From Onchidella celtica (taxonomy: Eukaryota > Mollusca > Gastropoda > Systellommatophora > Onchidiidae): a stretch of DNA of 64,000 bases. Under the pieces are notes generated by a model that saw nothing but the letters and a program-made list of their open reading frames with translations, searched no databases and was not told the DNA's origin. The translations under genes were made by a program, and so were the position numbers. Shown here one piece after another: positions 56,301-64,000 of this stretch. The stretch's first letter is position 1. Each line of letters begins with the position of its first letter. The stretch is from NCBI GenBank assembly GCA_963931925.1, contig OZ007569.1, positions 68,645,920-68,709,919 of the forward strand, written 5' to 3'.

Positions 56301-58581
56301 AATGTTCTGTGCCACATTATTTGTATTAATAGCACTCATTAGAAACTTCTTTCATGCCCTTTGCAATTAACCATCAATAGGTCATCTGTACCAACTATTC
56401 TACATCTTGCTCTCAATAACTGGTCCAGAAAATATATAAGCACAATGAGATATCATTTCACAGAAAAAGCTCTCTAACTTACTTGAAAACAACATTGTCA
56501 GGGTAGTTGGTATAGCCCACTGCATTTGCTCCTCTCAACAACATCTGGAAAGGAATGTTGGGAACCAGCCGTCTCAGCTCTCTCAGGCGTTCCCAGGGAC
56601 ATTCATGCAGGAAGCGCAAAGCCACATCAAAAGTAGCTCCTGAAACATTTAGTAATGTAGGAACAGTGCTGAGAGGCTCATCATAAAAACACAATTTTCT
56701 CAATATTATATTCATTTCAGGATTTCTTATTGCTTGGCACCAGTTACTGACTAAACCACAGACAATATAAACTTCACAATTCTTATACAAGTTACAATGA
56801 TCCTCGGATCAAAGCAACTGATAATTACTGAAACAAAGCCTCTATTTTTCAACATATGTAACAATCTTTGAATTTTTTAAATTCATTTTGTTCCTGCCAG
56901 TGTCTACTTTCAGCTTATATGGTTTTCATTTTACTGCTGTTCAAGAGCATTCAATTCCGTGCACTTTTCCCTCATACGAACAGCATGCATAACACATAGG
57001 AGGCTGCATTTGTGACAGGGGTGGGAGGCACATAAAGAGGGGTGGAGGGAGGAAGTAGATTACCTCAGGTATTGCCGGGAGCCTCAACTAGTTCTAGATA
57101 TAAGCAACCATGCTTATTGTTTATTCAGGGTTCATACAAAGTCTTGAAAACTAATTTTAAGGACTTTTTAAGGACTTCCTAAGGACTCACAGTAAACAAA
57201 TCAAGGACCTGTGTGCTTGTGACCATAGCACTCAAAAATCAAGTACCCATGTGCAAGAAATATTACAGCTTTTCAAATTACAAGTGGTGTGCAGCACTCA
57301 TTGAAACAGAATGTTTTTGTATCCAGAGTTCAAACGTAGTAAATTCACTTTGAAAAGTTCAGTTATTTCAAAGTACCAATTATCCAATGTGCAACTGGAA
57401 GTTTTGAATCTCAAATGTTTCAACTGAAACGCAAATTTTAAGGACTTTTTAAGGACTTTGACATCATTTTCAGAATTCAAGGACTTTTTTGAGTAATTAT
57501 TTCTTTTATGAAAATTAAGGACTTAAAGGACTTTTAAGGACCTGTGTGAACCCTGTTATTGAAACAATTTTTCAGCACACAGCAGGCTAACTCTTGATAA
57601 GGGGAAGGGACACAATGGTTAGACAGTCATACTGACCCACCCACGATACCCTAGCAGGGTGGACAGGTAATGAGAAAAGGGTACCAGATTCCTGGCCAGT
57701 TTAGCACTGACATGAAATAAAGAGTATACTTTTGGCTTGACTAAACAATTTTTTGTTGTTTTTCCAGGTCACTGAGGGATTTAGTTGAGTTTGAGGTTTT
57801 GGTGCGGTAACAATATAATGGGGCAACCAGAAGCCTCATAATGTATGTTTTATGAAAATGTTAATTGATTACAATTTGAGACATGCCTGAGGAAATGAAT
57901 TTATTATTATTTCTGACGTATCTGAGAATGACTGTTTAAAAAAAATATATCTAGACATTTGTCTTGACATGCATTTGTACCTAAACTAGACAATTAAATG
58001 AAAACTTTTCTCAAATGTAAGATTTTGATAATCTGTGAATAAAATGTTCATATTCAGTTAAATAGCAAACAAAGAAGAGTGCTATTCTATCAAAGGTAAT
58101 AATCTGCAGTTTTCCCATACATCTGTTCAAGCAAAATTTAAAACCAATAAAAATCTCCATGATAACATATACTGTGGTCATCGTAGAAATGTTTCGACAA
58201 GCCTTTTCATTAATAACTCAGCTCCTTGTGGACTGACCTTTTCCAATTTTGCAGGTAACTGTAAATCGGTTTGTCTTAATTAAGAAATATTTTACATATA
58301 ATTTATCTTGGAAACAAAACAGGTGGATAAAACTTCTACAGTAACAAAAATCCTACCTCCCCAGTTTTCTGTGCTGTAAAGTGGAGTGAAATTGTGGGCC
58401 AAGAAGGGGGAAATCCTTTTCAGGTCATATGTCCTGACTCTGGTAGCCAGTAGGGATTGATGAGAATCTCGGAATGTTGTGTCTGTCAGCAGCAGTCCTT
58501 TGTGCTCACGCACGTGCTTGGCAAATGCTTCTGGGCCTTGATTGACAATAATGTCCCTCAAGCCTGCAGGTGGTTTGGTAG
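44094..58581 (-). CDS. PC: Pyruvate carboxylase, 3' 12 exons
   Basis: Pyruvate carboxylase is a biotin-dependent mitochondrial enzyme that converts pyruvate, bicarbonate and ATP to oxaloacetate, feeding gluconeogenesis and the TCA cycle. Exons on the - strand, in order: 58357-58581, 56483-56639, 55710-55816, 55101-55234, 54124-54373, 52566-52694, 51078-51193, 50471-50650, 49972-50115, 48452-48553, 47996-48136, 44094-44351. All junctions are GT-AG with consistent phase, and the total is 646 residues plus TAA. They cover the carboxyltransferase domain, the linker/tetramerisation region and the biotinyl carrier with SAMKME. Human PC has 1178 residues, and this part aligns collinearly from about residue 530. 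The biotin carboxylase half and the mitochondrial presequence lie beyond 64000. The last intron hosts full-length LINE copy D in the same orientation. Confidence 0.96.
44659..47676 (-). CDS. LINE copy D ORF, endonuclease-reverse transcriptase, 1005 aa
   Basis: It is open from [12 protein letters not shown] to LYPDPG with the same endonuclease and reverse transcriptase motifs as copy C. It differs by about a dozen residues (for example KGYNRK for KDYNRK, TDPKL for TDQKL, GEITD for GELTD, SQAGIK for SQACIK). All catalytic signatures ([32 protein letters not shown]) are kept, so the protein is predicted to be functional. Confidence 0.93.
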   Translation of the reverse strand: MGEGGASAPVDSMKDNGQSRKDSTGLTAPSSNKSLRIASWNVRSMYEAGKSAQVTMEMRRYRLHILGVSETRWIQSGLKQLNSGEKILYSGREDKKHTEGVAIILSKHAQRSLRGWEPYGRRIILASFTTKNKNINMNIVQIYAPTNEATDEDKDDFYNQLQEIVDTLPRKDVNIIMGDANAKIGQDNTGYEDIMGCNGLGQMNENGERFASFCAFNSYVIGGSVFPHKRIHKATWISPDGVTENQIDHFCITRRFRRSLEDVIVQRGADVGSDHHMLLARLKLRLKKQGTRAGTKRRKFQVSLLDGDKKEEFQLTLRNRFKPLVDLEETVDLETHWAKVKGVLTSTCQDVLGEKKVEHKEWISQKSLDLIRIRRDLKEQVNASCTRSSRVGNQEEYRASAKEVKKSIKKDKEEFIGMLAEKAEKAATGGHMRILYQTTKTLAGKYGKPEVPVKGYNRKAIFGKEAQAKRWIEHFNSLLNRPPPSNPPDILPARNDLPISCDPPTKAEINDAIKQLNRGKAAGPDQIPPEALKADAAGAAEGLHPLFSRIWIGGKFPKDWKEGHLVKLPKKGDLSNCSNYRGITLLSIPGKVFNRIILKRIQNATDPKLREEQAGFRSNRSTTDQIATLRIIVEQSLEWNSQLIVNFLDYEKAFDSIDRETLWRILRHYGIPEKMVNLIKSMYEGTSCRVIHDGEITDSFDIKTGVRQGCLLSPFLFVLVIDWLMKETTSGGRNGIQWTPWTQLDDLDFADDLALLSHTHDQMQAKTTALNKISESIGLRIHPAKSKVLKIVAPPSAQVRVGDQPLEDVESFCYLGSIIDNKGGTEAEVKARIGKAQAAFTSLSKIWRTKDISLKTKLRIFNSNVKSVLLYGCETWNASQAGIKRIQVFINRCLRKLLKIRWTDKVSNEIVWKRTRQSPAREEIGRRRWRWIGHTLRRPGNSITKKVLDWNPQGKRSRGRPRGTWRRARENDVQRSGKTWNNVKRLAHDREGWKVFVGGLYPDPG
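47677..47881 (-). promoter_or_regulatory. LINE copy D 5' UTR
   Basis: Nearly identical to the copy C 5' UTR, including the 7-bp hairpin at 47845-47862. It starts at CGCCCGTGCAG on the - strand. Confidence 0.6.
47996..48136 (-). CDS. PC: PC exon c11
   Basis: It encodes [20 protein letters not shown] and [14 protein letters not shown], the [10 protein letters not shown] hallmark of PC. The donor GTAAGA opens the intron holding LINE copy D. Confidence 0.95.
48452..48553 (-). CDS. PC: PC exon c10
   Basis: A 34-codon exon encoding [20 protein letters not shown] and [10 protein letters not shown] (human [28 protein letters not shown]). Confidence 0.92.
49272..49533. mobile_element. 262-bp MITE, TA-flanked, long inverted repeats
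   Basis: About 46-bp imperfect terminal inverted repeats: TATTGCGGGTATAGAGCAAA on the left and the inverse of TATCGCAGGTATAAAGCAAA on the right. Both continue into ATTGTTGTATTTCCAGG. They are bounded by TA on both sides (49270-49271 and 49534-49535). This fits a Tc1/mariner-derived MITE. It lies in the PC intron between c9 and c10. Confidence 0.8.
49972..50115 (-). CDS. PC: PC exon c9
   Basis: A phase-0 exon encoding [20 protein letters not shown] and [11 protein letters not shown], matching VEGRPGASLPPLDLQ and EDVLSAAMYP. Confidence 0.94.
50471..50650 (-). CDS. PC: PC exon c8
   Basis: A phase-0 exon of 60 codons encoding [20 protein letters not shown] and [20 protein letters not shown]. 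The donor is GTGCGT. Confidence 0.95.
51078..51193 (-). CDS. PC: PC exon c7
   Basis: It encodes [20 protein letters not shown] followed by [11 protein letters not shown], matching [20 protein letters not shown]. Confidence 0.95.
51357..52258. repeat. TTAA-flanked inverted ends GGGCATG
   Basis: TTAAGGGCATGAGCAGCT at the left (TTAA 51353-51356) mirrors AGCAGCACATGCCCTTAA at the right (TTAA 52259-52262). The 902-bp unit between may be a TTAA-targeting DNA transposon (the ends are GGG rather than the CCC of piggyBac). It overlaps a LINE fragment, so the structure is composite. Confidence 0.5.
51365..51594 (-). mobile_element. LINE C-terminal fragment (different family)
   Basis: The - strand frame reads [20 protein letters not shown], then [16 protein letters not shown] and [11 protein letters not shown]. 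That is the well-known C-terminal tail of non-LTR reverse transcriptases seen across invertebrates. Only this terminal piece remains (5'-truncated). It is unlike the C-terminus of LINE copies A-D, so it is a separate family. Confidence 0.75.
52566..52694 (-). CDS. PC: PC exon c6
   Basis: It encodes [20 protein letters not shown] and [13 protein letters not shown], matching [21 protein letters not shown]. The preceding intron has the second piggyBac-like MITE. Confidence 0.94.
52798..53563. mobile_element. piggyBac-like MITE, copy 2
   Basis: A 766-bp element between TTAA at 52794-52797 and 53564-53567. Its ends are CCCATACCCCGCGTGC on the left and, inverted, CCCTCACCCTGCGAGG on the right. TTAA plus CCC ends are the piggyBac signature. 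It is highly similar to 23925-24692 throughout, including ATTGATCGGTATGAAAACAT. No coding frame. It lies in the PC intron between c5 and c6. Confidence 0.85.
54124..54373 (-). CDS. PC: PC exon c5, metal-site histidines
   Basis: It encodes [30 protein letters not shown] (the two metal-binding His of HxH) and [17 protein letters not shown]. The acceptor is ATCATAG. Confidence 0.96.
55101..55234 (-). CDS. PC: PC exon c4
   Basis: It encodes [20 protein letters not shown] and ends THILAIK. That last Lys corresponds to the carbamylated metal-site lysine of the family, at the junction with DMAGLLKP. Confidence 0.95.
55710..55816 (-). CDS. PC: PC exon c3
   Basis: It encodes [20 protein letters not shown] and [11 protein letters not shown], matching human GMDVFRVFDSLNYLPN. 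It ends in phase 1. Confidence 0.95.
56483..56639 (-). CDS. PC: PC exon c2
   Basis: It encodes [20 protein letters not shown] and then [19 protein letters not shown], nearly invariant in animal PC. The donor is GTAAGT. Confidence 0.96.
57126..57555. mobile_element. 430-bp MITE with CAGGGTTC ends
   Basis: The left end CAGGGTTCATACAAAGTC and the inverted right end CAGGGTTCACACAGGTCC are imperfect inverted repeats. TTATT is directly repeated on both sides (57121-57125 and 57556-57560). AAGGACTTTTTAAGGACTT words recur near both ends. It is hAT-like by its ends. It lies in the PC intron between c1 and c2. Confidence 0.75.
58357..58581 (-). CDS. PC: PC exon c1: start of carboxyltransferase domain
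   Basis: It encodes [20 protein letters not shown], then [19 protein letters not shown], the metal- and pyruvate-binding DTTFRD block, and ends ENWG. The acceptor is ACTTGTCAG. An upstream ATG in the intron (MSA...) is not the start, because the acceptor phase needs one base from an earlier exon. Confidence 0.95.
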
Positions 58582-61500
58582 CTGACAAGTAAAAATACAG
58601 AGAGTAGTGAGGACAAACACAAAGAACATAATATTACCCGTTTTTTTGTTTTATTACAAGAAAATGGTGAAATATATATATACTGTTCAAGAACTTTGTA
58701 TGAATTCAATAATTATAAGATTTTTTTGTATGCTTTGAGATGATATACTCCATGAGATGTGAACTTTCATGCTACAAGGATAAACAGGATCAATTTCAAG
58801 ATGAAGGCTCAATGTTGTGGTCTGTAAGCTAGGCTGAACATCATCACACTCATGAGCAAACTGTCTAACTTAGAGTTGCGCCATTGCATTCTTTGTCATT
58901 ACTAACTTGGAAAAGCCCAATAGCAAAGTCTGAATTGAATAGGAACCCTTAATCCTTTCACTGTCACAGACCTCCACAGCAGTTGCCAGCATTTTCCTAA
59001 GTATGTGTGCCGAGACCACTAGAGCGGTCAACTGGGGGTAGGTTGGATCTGTGATAAAGCACTAAGCGAATACAAACAAGGGCATTATAATTTGTTTTCC
59101 ATGCATTTCAGGAGTGATTTTTGGGTAATGTAATTTGCCACTATGTCCCAGGGCTGTGACACTGAAAGGGTTAAGAAAGATAGCTGATCTTCTGAAAGGC
59201 AGGAAATCAAACTGCCTTGAAAGTCAACAGTCAGATAGGCATGGATGTAGTGGTTTTTCTATAACGAACACTGCCTATCTCACACTTTTAACCAGTTCCG
59301 TGAAACTGTTTTTATCTTTCCTGTACACTCACGAAAAATTAGTTTGACAATTTGCTTGTGAGAATGACCATATAGAGATTAAAGAACCCCATCTAACATA
59401 GCGTTCTTGGTTGATTTACGCATGCCCTGAATTACTATGACAATCTTAACCTAAACCCAATGTTATCCTGCCAAAAATACATAAGATTTGAAAAATTCTG
59501 AAGCAAATCTACTTTCATCAATTTTTTTTCCAGAGCACTGAAGTGATTTACCACAGAATACGGTCAGTTTTGTTGAAATGTACAACACAGACCACACAGG
59601 CAGAGAGAGAACAATAATGACTTTGATAAAAAGCTGGAAGAACAAATACAGCAAATGAAGGGCCAACCCGACTGAACCTGCATTCAAGATCACAACACTC
59701 GATGATTATGATAAGTAACAGTTAAGGGTTGTGTATGAATTACAAACACATTTCATTCACTTAGTAAACCCTGGAAAGCACAGATAGGCTGAAGCATTAT
59801 TCTGTCAAATACTGCTGTAAAAAAAACAACAACCCAGCTGCACTGAACTATTATTGCTGCGCCTGCAGCCAATTTTTAGGATCAATACAAAGTAAAGACA
59901 ATAAGACAGCAACACTGATTGCATATTTTGAAAGAAATGTGAGGAAGGAAGTTTGATATCAGCAAAAGAAAGGTAAGAAGCAAGAGAAAGTTTTTATAAA
60001 TAGTCAGGTAATAGTCTGGCTATGAACCGGTAGTTGGAGGTCATCCAGCATCCAGGCCTGTTGAGACATGTGAGAATGCATTCATATACAGTAGTCTCCG
60101 TCTAAGAACCCGGTCAAAGGGAGACAGAAAAAGCGGGTTCTTAGGCGGACCGGGCACTTAAGCGGATACCAAAGGATGCCACCCATATTTGACTACCTGT
60201 GTCCATGGCTTATCCCCCTTGATTGCTCGGACCTGGGTCGTGACCTCATATTGAAAATTAAGCGTTGAACATTTAATTTTTTTAAATTTCTTTTGCGAAG
60301 GTCAAAGTTACGACTTATGGCTAGGAGAATGCTCTTTTCTTACAGTGATGATTGTGTCACGAATGGAATGATTCAGACTGAACAATCAAGTTGTGAATCA
60401 CAGCTGCCGATTTTAGACAACACGAGGCCCAGTGATCCCCTGTGTAATAACCACATTGCACAATCAGCCGTAAGTACATGATTGTGCCGTGCAAACCAAG
60501 CACGTGGTCAATTACGTATAAAATTCTGCCCCTCGAGTTAGACAACAATAGATGTTAGGTGATGTCTATGCTAATTTAGTCTAGGAGTGGCCTGCTTGCA
60601 CATGAAAGACATAACTGGGCTCCATCCTTTGTACGGTTTGCCTCCCCCTACCTTCCCTCCACCCGTTCTCTTTCACTGTACTGTGTGGCTTTGTTCTATC
60701 CTGTCTACTTGAAAGAGAATTTTGCGTTTAATAATAATTAATATGGACATTTTACATAAAAGTGTGCTCGTTTCTCGGCTAAATGCCGGGTTCTTAGGCG
60801 GATTTTTCGTTTCAGAGCGGGTTCTTACGCATGTAAATTACAGTGAAAAAAATTACAGCGGATTCTAAGGCGGCGAGTTCTTAGACGGAGACTACTGTAT
60901 AAGCAAAATGAAAAACATGCACAAAACAAAGAAGAATTCTGGTTTCATTCCATAAACAGACACCCCATTATGAACATGGAGTCATGGTTGATCAGTGTAA
61001 AGTAAGGGTAAGAAACCATGCTGAGAGTAGAAAGCTAGCAGCATTAATGACCTGGTGGTGTGAATGATAACATTTTGTGCACTTTCCAAACTGTGTGTGT
61101 CTCAACCTCCATATAATCATCAGATTTTTCTTTTTTCTTTTTCTTCATAATTTACTGCCTCTTCATTATGAAGGCATTGTTACTTGAACAAAAAGGGTCA
61201 TGAAAATGTGCTTGCGGAGAAATATTTTGTAATCACAACATGGCATAAATATTTGATCTTTTATGTTCCATTTCTGCATTATCAAAAAACAGTCAAGGTG
61301 GTGTTCATTCAAATTTTGAAGTGCAAAGATCAAGAGAATCTTTTAGGGGCAAAATAAAACAAACAAAAAAATCTATAGATCATCAATCAATCCTTTGATA
61401 CAGACTTGGTCTTAGTTTTTGTGAGTCACAGTAAGTGTTATTCACTCACGCTCTGAAGAAGATAGTTAAGTAAGACAGTCCCCTTGACAATTTTCAACCA

Positions 61501-62790
61501 TATATCAAGTTCTCAAGCCAAAGGCAATTAATAAACAACTGTCCTAGTGGCACTGCCAAAGTAGCTTGCTTACAATATTTAGATGCAAAATATTTCAGCA
61601 AGCTCATTCCAGTGGGGGAATTATAATAGTATGCCTCGTCTACCTTGAGACAAACTATCACAATACAAATTCCGTATTGCTCAGCGACTGTAATTTAATA
61701 CTTTTTATTTTGTTTGTTGAAAACTAAAAAAGTCAACTTAGGCGCTATTCAGGTGGAGAGCCCTTTTATTATTTTTTTTAATCACAATAAACAAAAATGC
61801 ATTTCAATGATGTGAGTTTGTTTTAATTGAGCATATCAAGAAATTGAGAGAAAAATAAGAGCATTAGTAACCGGGACTGATACTGTACTTCCTTGACCTC
61901 CCCTTCATAACTTCCTTTTCCACATTTAAACTATGCACAACAAAGTTACATCTCAAGGATTGGATCTTTCACTACACAAAACAAATGAAGCTTGCCATTA
62001 TACTGGGTTTGCCATTTGTAAAGTGATATAATTCAATGCGGAACAGTCATTGACCACAGCTAAATTTTATTAAAATACAAATCAGCAAATGATATCTATC
62101 CATTACCTGAAAATAAACTGAGATCATCGTTCAAATTAGCAATAAAAAATAAAAAAAGAAGTAATAGTTCTGATAATGCAGCCCACAAAATATAATTACA
62201 ACATTTGAATTAACATCAACAGCAAAATACATCCCTTATTTCATGACTAACATGCATACAAGGTTATCTAAATATTTCTGACGCAGGAATGACTGAGAAA
62301 TTACTCAATATCAGGGCCAAACAGAATTTGTTTTAAAACATAATTCACTGTCTTCCAAATCCTGACAATAAAAAAACCTAATCAATGACTTAGGTCTTTC
62401 ACACACATCCCTGGACACCAAAGTCCATTGTGCTTGATCTGCAGATTACTGTCTACAGATGGGTCATTTCTTTTATACTGAGTTTTGCAGAATACATCTA
62501 CAAAATGAAAGAGTATAAAGTATAGTGACTGAAAAGAGAAAAAAAGAGATTTAGAAAGTAAAATAATTATGCAGAGATAACAGCAGTGCTCTGCACTAGT
62601 TAGTCCACCACTGCTGAAGCTCATGTCATGCTGGGCTTTTTCCACACTGAATATACTAACTGTCTTACATTTTTGTTACGTGTTTATTCTGTGATTTTCA
62701 AGTTTAAAACAAGCAATAAATCCAACAACATTATGCAAGAATAAACTGGTGGAAATACGGGGATGGGGACGATGTCTTTGAAGACCTTAC
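58582..62790 (-). other. Long PC intron upstream of c1
   Basis: Apart from the TA-flanked MITE, this region shows no exon with biotin carboxylase motifs on the - strand and no other recognisable feature. Short frames here lack conserved motifs. Confidence 0.5.
60089..60897. mobile_element. 809-bp Tc1/mariner-like (pogo/Tigger-type) MITE
   Basis: Exact 21-bp terminal inverted repeats begin CAGTAGTCTCCGTCTAAG, with TA duplications at 60087-60088 and 60898-60899. A subterminal word GGGTTCTTAGGCGGA recurs at both ends. CAGT ends with TA target duplication fit the pogo/Tigger branch. No transposase frame. Confidence 0.85.
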
Positions 62791-62805
62791 CCTTGCCTCG
62801 GGCGT
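62791..62805 (-). CDS. PC: Candidate 15-nt PC microexon
   Basis: On the - strand the 15 bases ACGCCCGAGGCAAGG sit between a good acceptor (TTAACTTTTCAG) and a good donor (GTAAGG). Phase 1 on both sides would insert xARGK and then make Ala with the first bases of c1 ([12 protein letters not shown]). This would fall in the variable linker between the biotin carboxylase and carboxyltransferase halves. It is length-neutral (3n), so it may be alternative. The evidence is splice sites and phase only. Confidence 0.35.
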
Positions 62806-64000
62806 CTGAAAAGTTAAATGTTCCAAGTTAAATTAAACAAGACCAGTAATCTTTGTGACATCGTATGATAACAGAAAATCAAGAACAGTAAACACAAAAA
62901 TACAATGACGCTATATTATTGTCAATCTTCTGATGGCCGTGATAAAATGTCCAGTCAAATGAGTTTGCATCACCATAGTAAAAATGGAAAATGGTAATTT
63001 GGCTGAACCAATAGTTCCAATCATGGTCCAGCCTGGCCCAGCCCAGCTGTTGCAAAAATCCCAAAGCCTTAGCTGTGTTAAATGATTGCACATGAAACTT
63101 CAGTGTGCAGGGAGAAGGATATTGGCAAGAAGACAGAGATAAGGATGTGAATAAGGAAAACAGCAGCTGAACATTTATGTACTGAAACCAGACAAATCCT
63201 GAAAAGCAATATTGCACCATTGTAATCCATAGCCGCACCGTTACAACAAAAGATGGATTTGAAAAAAAAAAAAGAGGTGTATGAGGGTCAACTATCCATG
63301 GGTCAAAAGACTATAATCCAAATACAGTCCATACACTGCTTAGTGTTGGCCAACAGACCCTTCTAACATACATGTTCAAGTGGACAATGCACCTATGGAA
63401 TCCTAAACCAACATAAGGTTCAGGGTCAAAGGAAAGAAACGAGTGTGAATTAACTCTCAATCAATGACAATGACAAAACTAGACAGTGTGCTTTCAGTGA
63501 GAGAATCATAACTTTTCACAGCAGGTAGGTACAAGTGCCTTTGGTATTTAAGCAGCATTCTTCAGTTCTAAAATAAATTTCAGACACACCATTATACTAA
63601 GGGATGGCTATCCCTCTGTCCAAGTGAACAAATTAGATCAAAATCATTCATTTCTGCATTACACAGCACCTTTATTCTGTTATTTAAACTTGCATCTTTC
63701 TAATCATTAGTATCTTATAAAACTAGAAGTTTAAGACTCCTGATTTTCCAGGATTAAAATATTAGCATGACAACTGTCTCAAATTTCATTAAAAAATAAC
63801 CGTACTCCAATTTGGGGTCTGTAACAGGTGATTATGAGGAGTGCTTGGGGAGTATGATGCTGAGAGACATACAAAATAATGCAATCCAACTAATATACTC
63901 AAGAATATGGGTGGATTTAATAAATCCAGTTTTTTTTTTCTAGTTTTCTATAGCCACCCGTGATGCAGTTACTTGATAACATTTATATCTATATATCAAG
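62806..64000 (-). other. Right-edge sequence, probably PC intron
   Basis: AT-rich sequence with no coding signal on either strand. The 119-residue - strand frame at 62879-63238 has no recognisable motif. Confidence 0.45.

Noticed and set aside
58582-58588. An ATG giving [10 protein letters not shown] as a PC start
   Set aside because: It lies upstream of a clear CAG acceptor, and the biotin carboxylase half must precede it. A start here would remove the mitochondrial presequence and half the enzyme.
1-64000. CRISPR array, operon, prophage or bacterial island
   Set aside because: There are no regularly spaced repeats, no polycistronic gene packing and no Shine-Dalgarno-led genes. All supported genes are spliced.

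Overview
This window comes from a metazoan nuclear genome: AT-rich, with intron-rich host genes, GT-AG introns and dense transposable elements. The host proteins are animal type. A mollusc or other lophotrochozoan is my best inference, from the protein style, the tRNA-derived SINE with a central motif I associate with molluscs, and scattered AGATCTAG-rich patches. The species cannot be named from the sequence.

Two host genes face each other tail to tail. On the + strand, positions 69-30974 carry 26 exons of exportin-5 (XPO5), the RanGTP-dependent export receptor for pre-microRNA hairpins. The 5' third lies left of the window. The joined exons give an uninterrupted 923-residue C-terminal part ending at TAA 30972-30974. 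On the - strand, 58581 down to 44094 carries 12 exons of pyruvate carboxylase (PC): the carboxyltransferase domain, the PC tetramerisation/allosteric region and the C-terminal biotin carrier domain (646 residues, stop at 44094-44096). Its biotin carboxylase half lies right of the window. A possible 15-nt microexon sits at 62791-62805. The interval 30975-44093 is intergenic or UTR sequence and contains repeats but no recognisable gene.

The rest is mobile DNA. Four copies of one RTE-like LINE (about 3.24 kb, one ORF of about 1005 residues with AP endonuclease and reverse transcriptase, ATG-repeat tail) are present. Copies C (32274-35513) and D (44639-47881) are full length with intact ORFs and 12-14 bp target duplications. 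Copies A and B (15974-21456) are joined head to head inside an XPO5 intron as a 2.5-kb inverted repeat. There is also a 5'-truncated fragment of another LINE, a tRNA-derived SINE, a solo LTR and about ten DNA-transposon or MITE insertions, many with visible terminal repeats and target duplications. These include hAT-like, piggyBac-like (two copies of one family), CAC-ended Chapaev-like, TA-flanked Tc1/mariner-like and unclassified elements.

The two genes act in unrelated processes (small-RNA biogenesis and anaplerosis), and nothing in the sequence links them functionally. The most interesting points are these: the near-identical inverted LINE pair lies inside the pre-mRNA of the hairpin-export receptor; the two full-length LINEs look recently active; a 1.7-kb terminal-inverted-repeat element carries eight copies of a GTTCCGTACATGA motif; and two XPO5 splice acceptors are tandemly duplicated. 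I found no CRISPR array, operon, rRNA or functional tRNA gene.
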